In this document: positions 32,793 through 44,513 of the stretch, piece after piece
How the letters are laid out: each line of letters begins with the position of its first letter
Numbering within the stretch: position 1 is the stretch's first letter
Origin: Cylicocyclus nassatus
Taxonomy: Eukaryota > Nematoda > Chromadorea > Rhabditida > Strongylidae
Assembly (NCBI GenBank): GCA_958299035.1
Contig: CATQJL010000112.1
Location: forward strand, 1,720,123 to 1,784,122
DNA: 64,000 bases
Reading direction: 5' to 3'
The notes under the pieces: generated by a model
Told to the model about the DNA's origin: nothing
Databases searched by the model: none
The model's input: only the letters and a program-made list of their open reading frames with translations
Made by a program: the position numbers and the translations under genes

Positions 32793-34206
32793 TATACAGC
32801 AAGATGCTGACCAAGATTTCGGAGGCGAGAAGAAACAATGTGCTTGCTGCAAGATTGAGTTTTCAATAATGCTTAAAATCAGAATTCATAGATCAAAGCT
32901 GGAAGATAGAGATAGAGACTGGTGAAGATTGATTAAAACTGAATAGCTTTGGTGATAAAACTGTGGATTTAAAACAGGAAAATCAAAGAGTTGGAGTAAA
33001 CCTAAGCTGTGCAGTGCATCCCCCCTACTGCTTAACTCACTTTCTGCCACTCACATTGGCAAATTTTCTCATTATATTTGGACTGTTTGTAAGAAAATGA
33101 TCTAACCAAAATGGTAAGCCTAGGACTGCTAGTCCCACATTCTCTATGCTATTTTCCTACACATCCCTTGACCATTTGCTTCTACTTCATGTAGGAACTG
33201 CATGCGTATTTTAGGTGCAAAAGTAGACACGCCTAAGATCTGCAAAGCCACATAGCACCTCTGGATTTTTCCCGGACCGGAGATAGTTGGAGAAAATTAA
33301 GATGGAATGGAACGATGTTAATTACCGCGGCTAGTGCAATGTTTTTCTTCCGATATGCGGGAGGTTATAATATGAGCATTTCCATTTTAGTAAGATAAGC
33401 TTTCTTTTCTTGATTGACGGCAGGCATTATGAGTTTATATGATAGGAAAAAGCGAACTTTGAGAGATAGAACTCTAGGAAAAGATGTTTGGATTGATAAA
33501 ACAATCTTCCGACCATATGCATACTTAAACGTTTGCAACTAAGCACGAACGGACAAAAAACGTGTGAAAGTCGGTCAGGAATCAGACTTTGAAAGCACTC
33601 CTGCTTCGTCAGCTATGACATCGATTGCAGCGGAACACTGAAAACGTGAAGCAGCCACGCCCTCGGAGTCTACGAGGCTACGCCCCCACAAACGAATCTG
33701 CAGGGAGTGCGTAGCCGAGTTCGAGCAATTTTATAGCAGCCTGCCAGACAAAGCGGCTTGCACTTGAGCTTCTTTCACGGGATAATTTGAGAGATGAGTG
33801 TGTGTGATTTCACAATCGTAAGCAAAACTTTACTCGCAGACGTATTCGAGTCACCTGTTTCATTCGACACGTGAAGGAGGCATGTGCTGCACAAAAAATG
33901 GTACCTCTCAAATTGCTTTCACAGATCGTGAACTAGGGATGGCCTTGGCTATCGAGCACATGAGAGTCATGGATCCTAACCCTCTAAACGGATACTGCCC
34001 CATTACTAATGAAAATCGCCAACAGCAAGCTAATCGATGGCCAAAAGGCAATTAGAAACAAAATTGAGGAAGCTTTGTAGGCTGCACAGATCGACCCATT
34101 AAAGACAGCGCAGTCCATGACGGATGAACTGGTTCTTCAACAAAAAAAAAACTCTACAAGCTTTTGACTACCTTTTTCAACACTAGTAACAATCAAGAAA
34201 GCGTTC
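32793..34206. other. Upstream of the GRDP-like gene; no gene recognised
   Basis: It should contain the 5' leader and promoter of the GRDP-like gene; TCTTGGTCAG shortly upstream of the ATG could be a trans-splice acceptor. No clear TATA box. Around 34006-34146 a plus-strand frame reads LIDGQKAIRNKIEEAL, stop, AAQIDPLKTAQSMTDELVLQ, coiled-coil-like and broken; it might be decayed gag. Confidence 0.3.
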
Positions 34207-34343
34207 AGGGAACGGCCATAGGTTGCCGGCAACATTTGCCGATGTTGCCGGTCGTTGAGGACCTGAGTTCCCAAGTTTCGTGCGCTCTTTGAACTGTCTC
34301 TGACCGCAACGCCGGCAACCTCGGCAACCTATGGCCGTTCCCT
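34207..34343. repeat. Fold-back element, 22-bp arms
   Basis: AGGGAACGGCCATAGGTTGC near the left and GCAACCTATGGCCGTTCCCT at the right are perfect inverted repeats, with additional GCCGGCAAC/GTTGCCGG echoes inside. Total about 137 bp, non-coding. Confidence 0.85.
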
Positions 34344-34887
34344 CACCTGTAATGCTGAAATCACCAGAAAACATGCCAAAAAGTTGTAAAATTTTGCGTT
34401 TCCTCAATGGGTCAACAATGATCGTGCTGGGCATCTGTCACTATGATAGCCTTGTAAGCATAAGCGAGGTGGAGAATGTGGAAGAAAGTTGCAGGAGTTT
34501 ATCTCTACGTTAGAAAGCAGAACTCATAGCTTCACTCGCATTATTGCGTCGACTATAGATAACCGTAGACATGTGGATAATGTTTTAACATTAAAAAGAA
34601 AAAATAATTCAATTTTGCCACTGATGACTGAACTTGTAACTTGTAACTTGAACCGATTAGAAAACTTATCAACAGATATGATTAAGATTCAAATTTGGCA
34701 TGATCATAGGAAAAAACACAAAGATCACTTCCACTTTTTAGAACTCACTTTCTCCGAGTGTATTCTTGAGTATCATCGCTTCCCTGTCACATGTCTGCCC
34801 GATGCGGTATAGACTGATCTGAAGTATTATCCCTTCAGAAGGCTGTCATTATGATGCGATGATTGTATAGGTGTATAGCTCACTTAT
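34344..34887. other. Unassigned open frame region
   Basis: A plus-strand frame (34489-34812, about 107 codons, no upstream acceptor) reads QEFISTLESRTHSFTRIIAS and NNSILPLMTELVTCNLNRLE. It is helical-looking and could be a retroelement gag fragment, but I recognise nothing definite. Confidence 0.2.
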
Positions 34888-35205
34888 CAGGACTCGGCAC
34901 GAAGTGGTTCTCCACAATTTTTCATAAAGTCCACGTTGACTTCGTAACAAAATTATACATCGCCTATGTCACATGAATGAATCAAACATGATTAACAGAA
35001 AGAAAAGAACAAAATACAAAAAAACAACATAAAACAGGCGACAAAAACCACAATGATGTTCGTATTTTCTGAATTGGCGGTCTGTTGTCAGGAGGGCACT
35101 ACCGCGCGCTTGGAGCAGGATTGCCGCTGTGATTTAAGTTTTTGGAAGGCTCTAACCAAAAGGGTCAAGCAGGAAGTGCGGCACACGATCGTTAGGTGCG
35201 ACCCT
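34888..35205. mobile_element. hAT family B, truncated copy
   Basis: Begins CAGGACTCGGCACGAAGTGG, two changes from the family end, and carries TTCATAAAGTCCACGTTGAC and CATCGCCTATGTCACATGAA, which match (reverse strand) the right part of the 23155-23998 copy. The right terminus is missing or beyond recognition. Confidence 0.65.
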
Positions 35206-35303
35206 CCCGTCCCCCCTTGATTGCTGTCTCAATAAGCCCCCGAACCATTGCATACCGAAGATAAACATAACTAACATAAAGGCCCTTTCAATAACGAGTA
35301 ATA

Positions 35304-36013
35304 CAGAGTGTCCCAAAAAGATGTGCACACTGTTTGATCGTTAATAACTCTCTTGCTTTCATGTCTTTGGCCGAGCTTGAAGTATTATTTTGTAGAGCGA
35401 GGATAAACTTAGGTTCACAATATTAAGCGAAACTCCAATTTCTTTTTGCTACTGTAGGATTACGGTATGAACTTTCAGCATACAGCATCACTGTGGGATA
35501 AGCCTTTTGGTTAAATAATTTCAAAAAAATCTAAAAAATTGTGTAGCAAGGTTTTCAGGCGTGCTGATTTCACTACATAAGTTTCCACCAGTTTTCTGAG
35601 CTTTCTTGATGGCGTATTTACATTTCTGCTGAACACTGGAAATTCAGTTGTTACCCTAACTTTGAATTAACTCATGAAAGAAACATTGTACTGACGTGCA
35701 GTTTTCATATTTAGAATCAGCGACTATGACTGACTCAGTTCAAGAGTTCTGGCTTATTTGGCTTTTTTTTCTGAGGCACTCTAGAATTACGGTAGGAATT
35801 TCGAAATAAAATACAGCTTTCCATTGCTGAAAATCCTCCTCGAAATTCCTACCGTAATTCTACAGTGATGAGAAGCGGCTGGTAAGTCCCTCCATACTGT
35901 AAATCTAAGTTTATCCTCGCTCTACAGAATGGTACCTAAAGCTCGGCAAAAGACATGAAAGCAAGAAAGTTATTAGCAATCAAACAGTGTGCAAATCTTT
36001 TTGGGACACCCTA
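35304..36013. mobile_element. Palindromic mariner-like MITE, family M1, copy 3
   Basis: CAGAGTGTCCCAAAAAGATG at the left and TCTTTTTGGGACACCCTATA at the right are the ends of long inverted arms that run through TTTGATCGTTAATAACTCTC, CTTTCATGTCTTTGGCCGAG and TAGAGCGAGGATAAACTTAG, all mirrored near 35905-35995. TA lies at both borders. The arms are the best preserved of the three copies. Confidence 0.85.
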
Positions 36014-36409
36014 TATATGCATAATTCGTATCGGATAACCTCTGTGGACCAAGTTTGTGAGAATTTTAGTCGAAGTCTCAAAAGACTGGGCCATGTGAAT
36101 GAAATGGTCATTTTCGAACATGATTAATTCTGTTTCAAAGGTGAACTAGCTGCCTCTTTTTGCACTCAACACAAATACCATTCCTTTTTTGCCCACCTCA
36201 GAAATTCGTTTCAAAAGACTGCCAAACTATGGCATTGTAAGCAAGCCAAAATCTCGTTCGTCTAATTTTCGCTTTCAGTGGCTATACTTTCATCAACTAT
36301 TGCTCAGAGCAAAGAGGACGAATATGGCTCAAATCACTTCTATGAAAAATACGAAAGCTTTGGGCTATCGAATCATATAAAAACTGTTCGCTAGAAATTT
36401 TGTGACATA

Positions 36410-37980
36410 CAGTCGAGTAGATTTAGCGGTAAATATAGTGTGCTTGCACAGAAGGTGAAATGCGGTAAAATTGGCGCGTGAAGAAATAGTTTCGACTGTG
36501 ACGCCGGCCAATTGCGCGCGCACGATACCCGCGCTACTGACGTGGCTACTTGTTCACGCGCAAATTTCACCGCATTTCACCTTCTGTGCAAGCACACTAT
36601 ATTTACCGCTAAGGCCCGTATGCACGTACATCCCCGCGGGGAGGGGATGTGCGCTTAACCATTGAAATGATCCCCGCTGGGGATCCCCTCCCCTCCCCGC
36701 GCGAACCCCCGTATGCACAAAGACAATATCGGACAAGGGATCCCCTGTGGGGAGGGGAAGTGAACCCTCTTATGCACAAGAGGGGATCAAGCGGGGAAAC
36801 CACCTTGCTTTCAAATTTTCTATGAAAAACTCTTTCTTATTTCATATTTTGACCGCAACTCATCTTCATCTCCTCACTTTCATTAATTTAGGGTTGTGGA
36901 ATGCGCGTATGCAGTGACTGCGCTTGGGGCACTAAAAATGATTTTTCTACTCCCATTATGTTCCTGCTTTCGTGGATGCTGCCCACTTTCGCTCATGCTG
37001 CTCCATTTCAGCGTAAAAATGTTGAACTATAGAAGTTGTTGTGTCTCTGCAACTGAATGGGTAGAAGACGTTATGCTGCCGAAAAGGGGGGGGGGGTGCC
37101 GCGCGGACGCTCAAAGCAGTATTCTAATACATAACAGAAGCTGCAAATTGTGCCAGCTCTCCATAAACGCTGTAGCTATCAGCTGCATATCGTCCTTTAT
37201 CCCAGGGGAATGATCCCCAGCAGCCATCCCTGCTATGCACAAGGGGAACGCTGGGGAGGGGATCACTCCCCAGGGGATTTCTACTCAGAAATAGGCAAAT
37301 ATGCTACTTTCTACATTTTTTCGAGGCCGCTTATGTTAAAATAACAAGATAGTGGCAACATGTCATGAAATATGAAAGTTACAATGTGTTTACTCAGCCT
37401 ATATAGTTAAAACTATTATGTTATATGAAAAATGCGCAAATTTCCTGAATGATCAAGAACTCCTACAAATAATCGAAATTGGCAGCTATTGTTGCTCGGA
37501 TTTCTTCTCAAGAGGCGAATATAGAAAAGAAAGACAAATTGCAAGCCACAGGTCGCTGAGAGAAGAACCCGGCTTTCAAACAAAATCCTCCATCAAAATG
37601 AACGAAATGCTTGGTAATGACTGGGCAGAACCAGAATATCCGCGTCTCTGTCATGATCTACACCATCGAACCCCTACTTCGTTGCAGGGGATGTCGATCC
37701 CCTCCCCCGCGTTATTGAGTTGAATTCGCGCATACGAGGCTCGAGTGGAGGAAGGGAAGGGATCCCCTCCCCCATTCGAACCCCGTATGCACTGGGGTTC
37801 GCTCGATCAATACCTCTGAAACCATTCACACCATCCCCGCTTAGGTGCAGGGGAGGGGATCGCTCCCCTCCCCTCTGTCATAGCGGGGTTCGGCGGAGGG
37901 GATCGTTCCCTTGGAGATCCAGCTCCCCTCCCCTCCCCAGCGGGGACGTACGTGCATACGGGCCTAAATCTACTCGACTG
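36410..37980. mobile_element. mariner-type palindrome (family M2), copy 1, interrupted
   Basis: Ends CAGTCGAGTAGATTTAGCGG and ATCTACTCGACTG with TA on both sides. The inner arm GTAAATATAGTGTGCTTGCA is mirrored at about 36580-36608, so the original element was a near-perfect palindrome of about 220 bp with no gene. It is interrupted by a Harbinger-type element at 36613-37964. Related copies: 45180-46473 and 63583 onward. Confidence 0.88.
36613..37964. mobile_element. PIF/Harbinger-type element nested in the mariner palindrome
   Basis: The inverted ends are GGCCCGTATGCACGTAC(A/G)T, flanked by the 3-bp duplication TAA (36610-36612 and 37965-37967), as Harbinger transposases make. The terminal zones are GC-rich with repeated CCCCTCCCC and GTATGCAC words (about 36705, 36770, 37225, 37785). 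No DDE transposase or Myb-like frame is recognisable in 1352 bp; a 101-codon plus-strand frame at 37418-37723 has no motif. Confidence 0.85.
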
Positions 37981-37984
37981 TAGT

Positions 37985-38662
37985 TAATGGGATGTGGCAC
38001 AACCACAAAATCAGTGGCGTGCCACACTCCACGCTTGATTGTGGCTGTAACTAGGTGGGAGGAGAGAATGGCGAGGTCAAAAACAGTTTGTAGGATTTTG
38101 CATGTAGAGAAGTTGTGTGATGGCTCAAAATTCATAACTCCGAGGAAGAAGTCTCGGCTTTGCTCCGCACCCCGCCAAACGGTTGCTTTTCACCCTCAAA
38201 ACGATATACAGCTCCTTAAGCTACCTGTGCTTAGTCCTGGCATAAAAAAATTACCTTTAATCTTCCTTGGCTGTGCGTGTTCTTTCGCTCAGAGTCATCA
38301 CTCCTCTTTCCTGCGCCAGGAATTACCGCAATATGATGATTCACAACCATTGCTTTCAAGGACGAAGATATGCATGTTTATAGTTTATTATATTTGGTTT
38401 TATCCTTTTACAAACATATACGAAATTACGATGTGGGGTCACATCCATCGGTGATGAGGTCAACGTAAATAAAGGGTCGGCTGGTAGGCCTTGAATAGCT
38501 ATCACAATGATATCTAATGCAATCATCACTGAAGTGTTACAAGAAACAAATAAATAAATAAAAGCACATATATCGATCACTCGAATAGGTATATACATTA
38601 AACTTTGCTTTTCATCCACAAAAACTGTTAGATAGCATGACATATGGTAGTAATCTGATTCT
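37985..38662. other. Downstream of the AP-2 gene; no gene recognised
   Basis: Should contain the AP-2 3' untranslated region and poly(A) signal (minus strand). A 155-codon plus-strand frame (37987-38454) has no acceptor or motif and overlaps a minus-strand open frame; I treat both as chance. Confidence 0.35.
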
Positions 38663-40670
38663 TTAGAGAAACTGCTGCATGTGATATGGCATGAATGGAG
38701 GTGGTTGGTTAGGGCCCTGTGGCGGAACCTGGAACATTCGGTAATAGAAATCTATCTCTAGATAGCAATCTCTCACCCCTTGGAGCATAGCATGTTGTTG
38801 ATCGACAATCTTCCCAAGCACTCTTAGCACAGATTTGATTGCATTGTGTCCAAAGCCATGCGTCAGCTGTAACGGGAAAATTTATTGCAAATTTTGGAAC
38901 TGTGAAATTAAATCTTTAAGTATGAATCATGGTTAAATTCACCAGGCTGAAGGTGTTAATTGCATGAGTCGCTGAATTTTTCTCAACGTAATCCTCTGGA
39001 TCCTCGGGAACTTCGTCGAAGATTGCCATGATTCCAGCTATGAATCGTCTAAAAGAATTCTTGTATGGCATAGTTTATGCCAGCATTCTGCGCTGTGTCC
39101 AATCTTAACTTTCAACTTACAATGCTGCTACGAGAAAAACCTCTTATCAAAACATTCTCGTTGTCTTTCAAATTCATATGCAGGCTACGTTTGCTAACAC
39201 AAAGTGTTCTCTAACGAAACATGATGATAGTAATGAATCACGTTTAGAAAGCCTATAAAATTCGTTTCAACTCACCTGATGATAGCAAGTTCTTGTGGTG
39301 TCTGCTGGAGACGACTGGCATGCCTGGCAATCTCGAATGTGTTTAAACTGTTATTACAAAGATTGTTGAAATCGCGTGCCAGGACCAAGGCTTCTCCTAA
39401 AAATGACATTTCTCCCATTACTTCTCAACAGCAAAGCAACTTTAGGACATACTTTCACAAAGTGCCGTGAACGATGTCGTGGGAGCAGTTTTTCTTCGCC
39501 CGGAAGGAAGCGATACTCCTTTCTCAGCAAGTCGATCTCGAAGCATTTTGCATCCGTCCTTCGTTTTCGCCCTGATATGATTCTTTGAAAGACTGACCAT
39601 ATAAACCTACTACTGCATACTACTTACTTCCGCAGAACACCGTTTATAAGACTGGCGTGCAAAGTTTCCGGATGGCTCATGCGACGATGAATCTCGCTCA
39701 ACGTCACCTAAGATTGCCACAGTATTCTTTTAGATCCTCTTATAACATCAATATGACCAAAAAATCTCATAACCACTATAATGTAAATGTTCCAATTTTA
39801 TGAAACTTATACCTTGTATTTGGTTGATGCATTAAGAAGGCATAGTCTTCCGGGTGCTTCGTCGAATACTTCCAGAGGATTCACGGAAGGAGAGGCAGGA
39901 CGATTTGGATGAATGTTTGAAGTCGATGCAGACGACGTAGTCGGTTTATTCTCTATAACAAGAAACTACGCTCTCTATACATTCCCTCCAAACTTTTGGA
40001 TCATACCAGCTGGAAAACCTTTGCCGTTGTCGAATAAGGTTTCCTGTTGAAGGCCAGAATCGTCCTAAAATAGCCGTAACTCAGTTGAGAAGAAAATCAT
40101 CTAATAAATTTATAGCAGTCTACCTAATAAAAGTAAAGGGTTACTATCTGAACTTACTGAATTTATCCCACTGTCCGATGACATTGAATTTTGCTCCGGA
40201 CATGGAAAAGGTGGCGGAAAAAAGCCAGGATAAAATTGCATCTAAATAAGCTGAATAGAAGCGACAGTGAATGTTACGTCATTTTAAGCTGACCTGCGCT
40301 TGAGCCATTGCCATATTTGAATGGAAGAACTCGCGATGACCTGCCATAAGCGGTGTGCTGTGGTACATTGGTGCACCCTAGATTTTTTGAGGTAAGATAG
40401 ATGAAATAGAGAGGAGCACAATAAAATTCATTGAGATGTAAATACGTTACCATTGCCATATCTGGAGAACAGTTCTCCTTATTCCTGTCATCTATCCTTT
40501 TCGCATCTTCGGCAGAGCTATCCTCATGTGGCCGTTTTCTTGAACGCATCTATAAATATGATGTTGAAAACTGATCTATTTGAGAATTCCAACTACATTT
40601 GTTAATATACCTGGTTCATGAAGACATGCTCTGCATAGGCTTCTTGACTGAACTGTGCCTCAGCAAACAT
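38663..40670 (-). CDS. AP-2 family transcription factor, 11 exons, 384 aa
   Basis: Exons (minus): 40611-40670, 40451-40549, 40294-40377, 40158-40241, 40007-40064, 39813-39952, 39628-39707, 39453-39571, 39276-39396, 38943-39048, 38663-38866; 1155 nt, all phases consistent. The N-terminal 133 or so residues are low-complexity, with a basic RSRKRP patch and a Pro/Phe-rich activation-type stretch (FYPGFFPPPFPCPEQ). The AP-2 DNA-binding and helix-span-helix domain follows: APGRLCLLNASTKYKVTLSE, HPETLHASLINGVLRKAKTK, LRDRLAEKGVSLPSGRRK, EALVLARDF, then ATHAINTFSLLTHGFG. These match the conserved AP-2 order; the protein should bind GC-rich sites as a dimer in the nucleus. Exon 1 begins directly after TTTTACAG, suggesting SL trans-splicing or a further upstream exon. 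The C-terminal tail is Pro/Gln/Met-rich. Confidence 0.93.
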
Positions 40671-41450
40671 CTGTAAAACTATAACATTACAAAACATGCA
40701 TGAAAACCGTTCCAACAAAAGCAAAAATATTATCATGCGATAACGTCAAGGCATGATCGGAGGTCGAAAAATCGCCCTCTCCAAGCAGTCAAGAAAAAAG
40801 GATATGATAGCACTGAACTCTCTAACGACGTACTTATACGAGGTCATGAACAATGCCTCGACTCCACCCCATACATGGTTGGCGCCATAGTTGACACCTC
40901 TGCGTTCGTGCTCCTAGGGCAGGTCTTCAGGTGTGAGTTGTCCCCTGGCAAGTCTCTGACCGTTTGTCGCCCGGTGCCGAAACGCGTGTGTTGACATATT
41001 CCCGAAGTAATTAGATAGGAAGAGGCGATATGTCATTATCTAAAACGTATGCATGAAAAAGTTTCACAACAATATAGTTAAAAAAGAATATTTTTGTTTC
41101 GCAAAAACAAACAAATAGGTATCATGGTTAATAAGTCTCTGTTTGCGCCAATGGCAAATCAATTGTTCTGGTAGATCAAGCCCTGCACTGGCCGATTCTG
41201 CAGAACCTTCAGCACCTAAATTCGAAGCTTCAACCTGCATCGCTGCTTTTCCCTGGACTTGAAACACTTACGAAGACGCTAGGGGGCATCTGCATCTAAA
41301 GATATTCCTAAAGATAATCTATATCTTCTCTTTCCTGACAGGTGAAATATGAATAAAGCCTTCTAAGGAAACAATTGCAGTACCTTTTTCAAACAAATTA
41401 AAGCAAATCATAAGAATAGGCAACACCAGTATAGATGGCGCAATATTTTC
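40671..41450. other. 5' flank of the AP-2 gene
   Basis: Contains a minus-strand open segment (about 41253 down to 41064) reading AEGSAESASAGLDLPEQLIC then HWRKQRLINHDTYLFVF. It has an acceptor-like CAAG but no donor, so it was not accepted as an exon. Otherwise non-coding, possibly promoter. Confidence 0.3.
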
Positions 41451-41544
41451 TCATTTCTTGATGATGCCATACTGCCGCTGAGGTATGCGTACTGAAAAAG
41501 CAACAAATCCCGGTTTTCCTTTCACTTCCGAATCTTCATCTAAA
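41451..41544 (-). CDS. Terminal exon of an unidentified gene
   Basis: Minus strand, after a strong acceptor TGTTTTTTGCAG. One base completes a codon, then 30 codons (LDEDSEVKGKPGFVAFSVRI, then PQRQYGIIKK) to TGA. The reading looks like real C-terminal coding sequence. No upstream exon with the matching phase was found. Immediately beyond, at 41708 on the plus strand, TCTGTTCACAG opens two alternative plus frames (one reading RKILFDPPGQTISKGLPHRT), so a plus-strand exon may also start there. Confidence 0.4.
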
Positions 41545-42010
41545 CTGCAAAAAACATATAATGAAAAAAGACTTATTTTAAAACCAGATCAAAAACAATG
41601 TTTATTATGTATAGTTTAAGACAAATGAAAGAAACCAAAACGTTCGAGCATAACCGATCTTTCTTCATCTAATCATTACTCTAGTAACGTTCTTTTATCT
41701 GTTCACAGAACGCGCAAGATATTATTCGATCCTCCAGGGCAGACAATTAGCAAAGGTTTGCCCCACAGAACTGACCCCTATAGGTGTGAGGAACTGGCGG
41801 AATATAACTGAGTCCGGTGTTGTAAATCATTTGGAGAAAGAAACGTTAATTTGCTGTGTTTGATAGCAAATTCTAGAAATAAAAATGCTCAGTAAAGTTT
41901 TGTGAAGATTTCGAATAACTTATACAAGAGCTTTCTAGGTTTTCTGAAGAAATGTTGCTGACGAGTTTTTACTAGCTGCATTTCAATGTCATATTCCTCA
42001 ATTAATGCAC

Positions 42011-42199
42011 GCGCCATACTTGATCCGCTTGATCTACTTCATTCACCTCGCTATTGGCCAAATCAGTGAACCGAACAATAGCAAAGCGGATGTTCACTTG
42101 ATCCACTTGATCCGCTTCATCCACTACGCTATTGGTCGGTTCACTGTTTTGGCCGAAATGAATTAAGTGGATCAAGCGGATCAAGTGGATCATATGGCG
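42011..42199. repeat. Fold-back element rich in GATCC(A/G)CTT
   Basis: Left arm CCATACTTGATCCGCTTGAT running to GTGAACCGAACAATAGC; right arm mirrored from GCTATTGGTCGGTTCACTG to GATCAAGTGGATCATATGG. The loop itself repeats TTGATCCACTTGATCCGCTT. The arms are about 70 bp with a few mismatches and no coding capacity. Confidence 0.85.
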
Positions 42200-43251
42200 G
42201 ATGCCTGAGATTCATCGCATCAAAAATAATGACCACTTAGCTCTATCGCTCTAAACCACCAAATATGCAATGTAACAGATTTTTTTTCAAATGGTAGTGA
42301 GGGCATAATTGCGTTCTTCAGAGTCGCTACTGTTGTGCATTGACAGCACACATGCATATAGTGTTTTGATGATTTCAAGGCGTCGAAACTTTCAAAAAAC
42401 TCAACAGGGAGTTCCACGGACTCTGCAATCTCAGAACTCAAAGACATACTGGCGATTCGTAGCACGCAAAGACCGCGGACTTATCGGCATCTCTGCGATC
42501 GAGCGCTCTTTCGTTTCTCTTGCCATCTGCTGTCTCTCCCATGTACACTATCTTGGTCGGACGCAGCGGCGCCCAGTCTTTCGCGAATCGCCTATACTCA
42601 TAAGTACCAGTTCAAAAATGCTGGGCTCGCAAATGACGATCATCTTGCATCTCAAAAAAATCATCGAGCAGAAAGGTGATTAGCAACTGTTGAGTGCAAA
42701 AATCAAATCAGTAAAACTCTTACTGCTACTTTTCGAACTTGTAGAGATGAGTAGTTCTGACTTAGTGACAGACAGGAAATCGCTTTTTGACTTGTTTCTC
42801 GTCTTTAGACAGTCTGTAACTTACCCATCGTTCCAGCTTGAGAAGTTTTGCATTTCGAGAACTTTTTAGAGGGTTTTTTCAAAAGAAAATCCATTTTTGA
42901 GCTGAAGGGGAAGAAACAACTTGAGTAATGAAGATGGTCAAGGATGAAAGGGACCAAGTAATTACTTCTTGGGAACATTCCGCAAAATCTTGTTCAGCCG
43001 TGTACTTGACAGGTATGAATTCTACATCCACTTACCAACTACTTTTCCTCACATTTTCCAGGTTTGTGTAACAATTCATCAATTTCTCTTTGCACTAACT
43101 CAGACGGTCGAAGGGATACCTCCGGGGGCAAATCCCGGGGGTCTGCCACTTCGTGCTCCGGAGCCTTCCCATTCCACCCATTTTGGTGAAAGCTTGAAAG
43201 CTTGCGGCTGTCATCGTCTCTCCCAACGGCAGCATCGTGATATGGGCACCA
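42200..43251. other. Two opposed open frames, no confident gene
   Basis: Minus strand about 42465-42220 reads SMSLSSEIAESVELPVEFFE and HYMHVCCQCTTVATLKN. The plus strand is open at 42309-42683 without a motif. The minus frame looks slightly more protein-like and could be a 5' exon of the gene ending at 41451, but no clean splice pair links them. Confidence 0.25.
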
Positions 43252-44513
43252 GTGGCCGTATTCATCAACGAACCCTGGAGGTTAAGCTTACCCTTCAGGG
43301 TTAGTTTAACCCTCAGGGTTCATTGGCCGTATTCATCAACCATAAGTTAGGGTTTACCACGGAACGCGATCTACCCGTATCGATCAACGAACCTGTGGCC
43401 GTATTCATCAACGAACCCTATGGTTGATGAATACGGCCAATGAACCCTGAGGGTTAAACTAACCCTGGAGGGTTAAGGCGTCAGTTACGCATGCGCTGTG
43501 CAAACTCACATCACAGAATGCCTAAGTACGGGCTTAATTCACTTTATACTTCTATTCTTTCACTGTTATAGTAGTACCAGTGCTTCACCTCTGCTTCGCA
43601 GAGGGTCGCACTGGCATCGTGAACCGTGGTAAACTCACTTTCTGAGAGCTTGTCTCTCAAATCATTGTTCGGTTTATTGCAACGTGAGCCGTAGTTAAAA
43701 ATGAACCATACTCGCTATCTTAACCTCACATGATGTTAATATCATAAATCATTTCTCACTGTAATTTCGTAACGGACAAACTCCACACAACTTCAGATTA
43801 AGCCGCTTATTATAAGTCATGATAGTCAACGAATAACACTAGTTTTCATAATACATCTCTAGCATACTTGTGCAGCATCCAATCTTACAGCGTGAGTTTA
43901 TTTTCGTGTGTGCAATTGTGCAGTGTAAGTTCTACTTTTGCGCAGCTCGTTTTATACCGGGCTTGTGGCTGCTCTTCTAGGGGTCAATGCGTGTTATTAT
44001 AAAGGGGTTCTTCTGTTTTGGCACTTGTCAGAATGGAATGCCATTTTCCCTCGTCGCATTCATTTGTCACCAAAGCTAGAATTCTTTTTCTCGAGAAGTC
44101 AGTGTATCATGTACTTCGAATATGAACATAAAACGAAGTCGAAACTAAATACTATAACAACAACCAATACTGAATACTACAATACTCGTTGATCGTTTTC
44201 CATAAACTATTAGATGCGAGTAAATGTTTGTATGAAGTGTTAGGTTAGAGTTAACCTTGCTCTGAGGTAGGGTTAAATTAACCCTGATGAATCACGTAAG
44301 TTTAACCCTCCAGGGTTAGTTTAACCCTCACGGTTCGTTGATGAATACGGGTTAGTCGCTTTCGGGGTAAAATTAACCCTCAAGGTTAGATTTAACCCTC
44401 AGGGTTAAGCCTAAGGGGTTAAACTAACCCTGGAGGGTTAGTTTAACCCCGAGGGTTAAACTAACCCTCCAGGGTTAGTTTAACCCTCGGGGTTCGTTGA
44501 TGAATACGGCCAC
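43252..44513. mobile_element. Composite fold-back element of AACCCT..AGGGTT palindromes
   Basis: The termini are a perfect inverted repeat, GTGGCCGTATTCATCAACGA plus ACCC, on both sides. Inside each end are runs of about 18-bp palindromic units (TTAACCCTCAGGGTTA, TTAACCCTCCAGGGTTAG), at least eight near the right end. The same terminal phrase occurs internally near 43325 and, in an inverted pair, near 43398-43438, so smaller elements are nested in the left arm. The 43577-43825 block is shared with 47093-47341. No transposase. Confidence 0.8.
43577..43825. repeat. 249-bp dispersed repeat with 5' hairpin, copy 1
   Basis: Runs from CCAGTGCTTCACCTCTGCTT to ATAAGTCATGATAG and is about 95% identical to 47093-47341, with different flanks on both sides. 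It begins with a stem-loop in which CCAGTGC and ACCTCTGC pair with GCACTGG and GCAGAGG. No coding frame. Confidence 0.85.

Noticed and set aside
41064..41267. Additional 5' exon of the AP-2 gene
   Set aside because: No donor is present and the reading does not join exon 1; exon 1 already begins with ATG directly after an acceptor.
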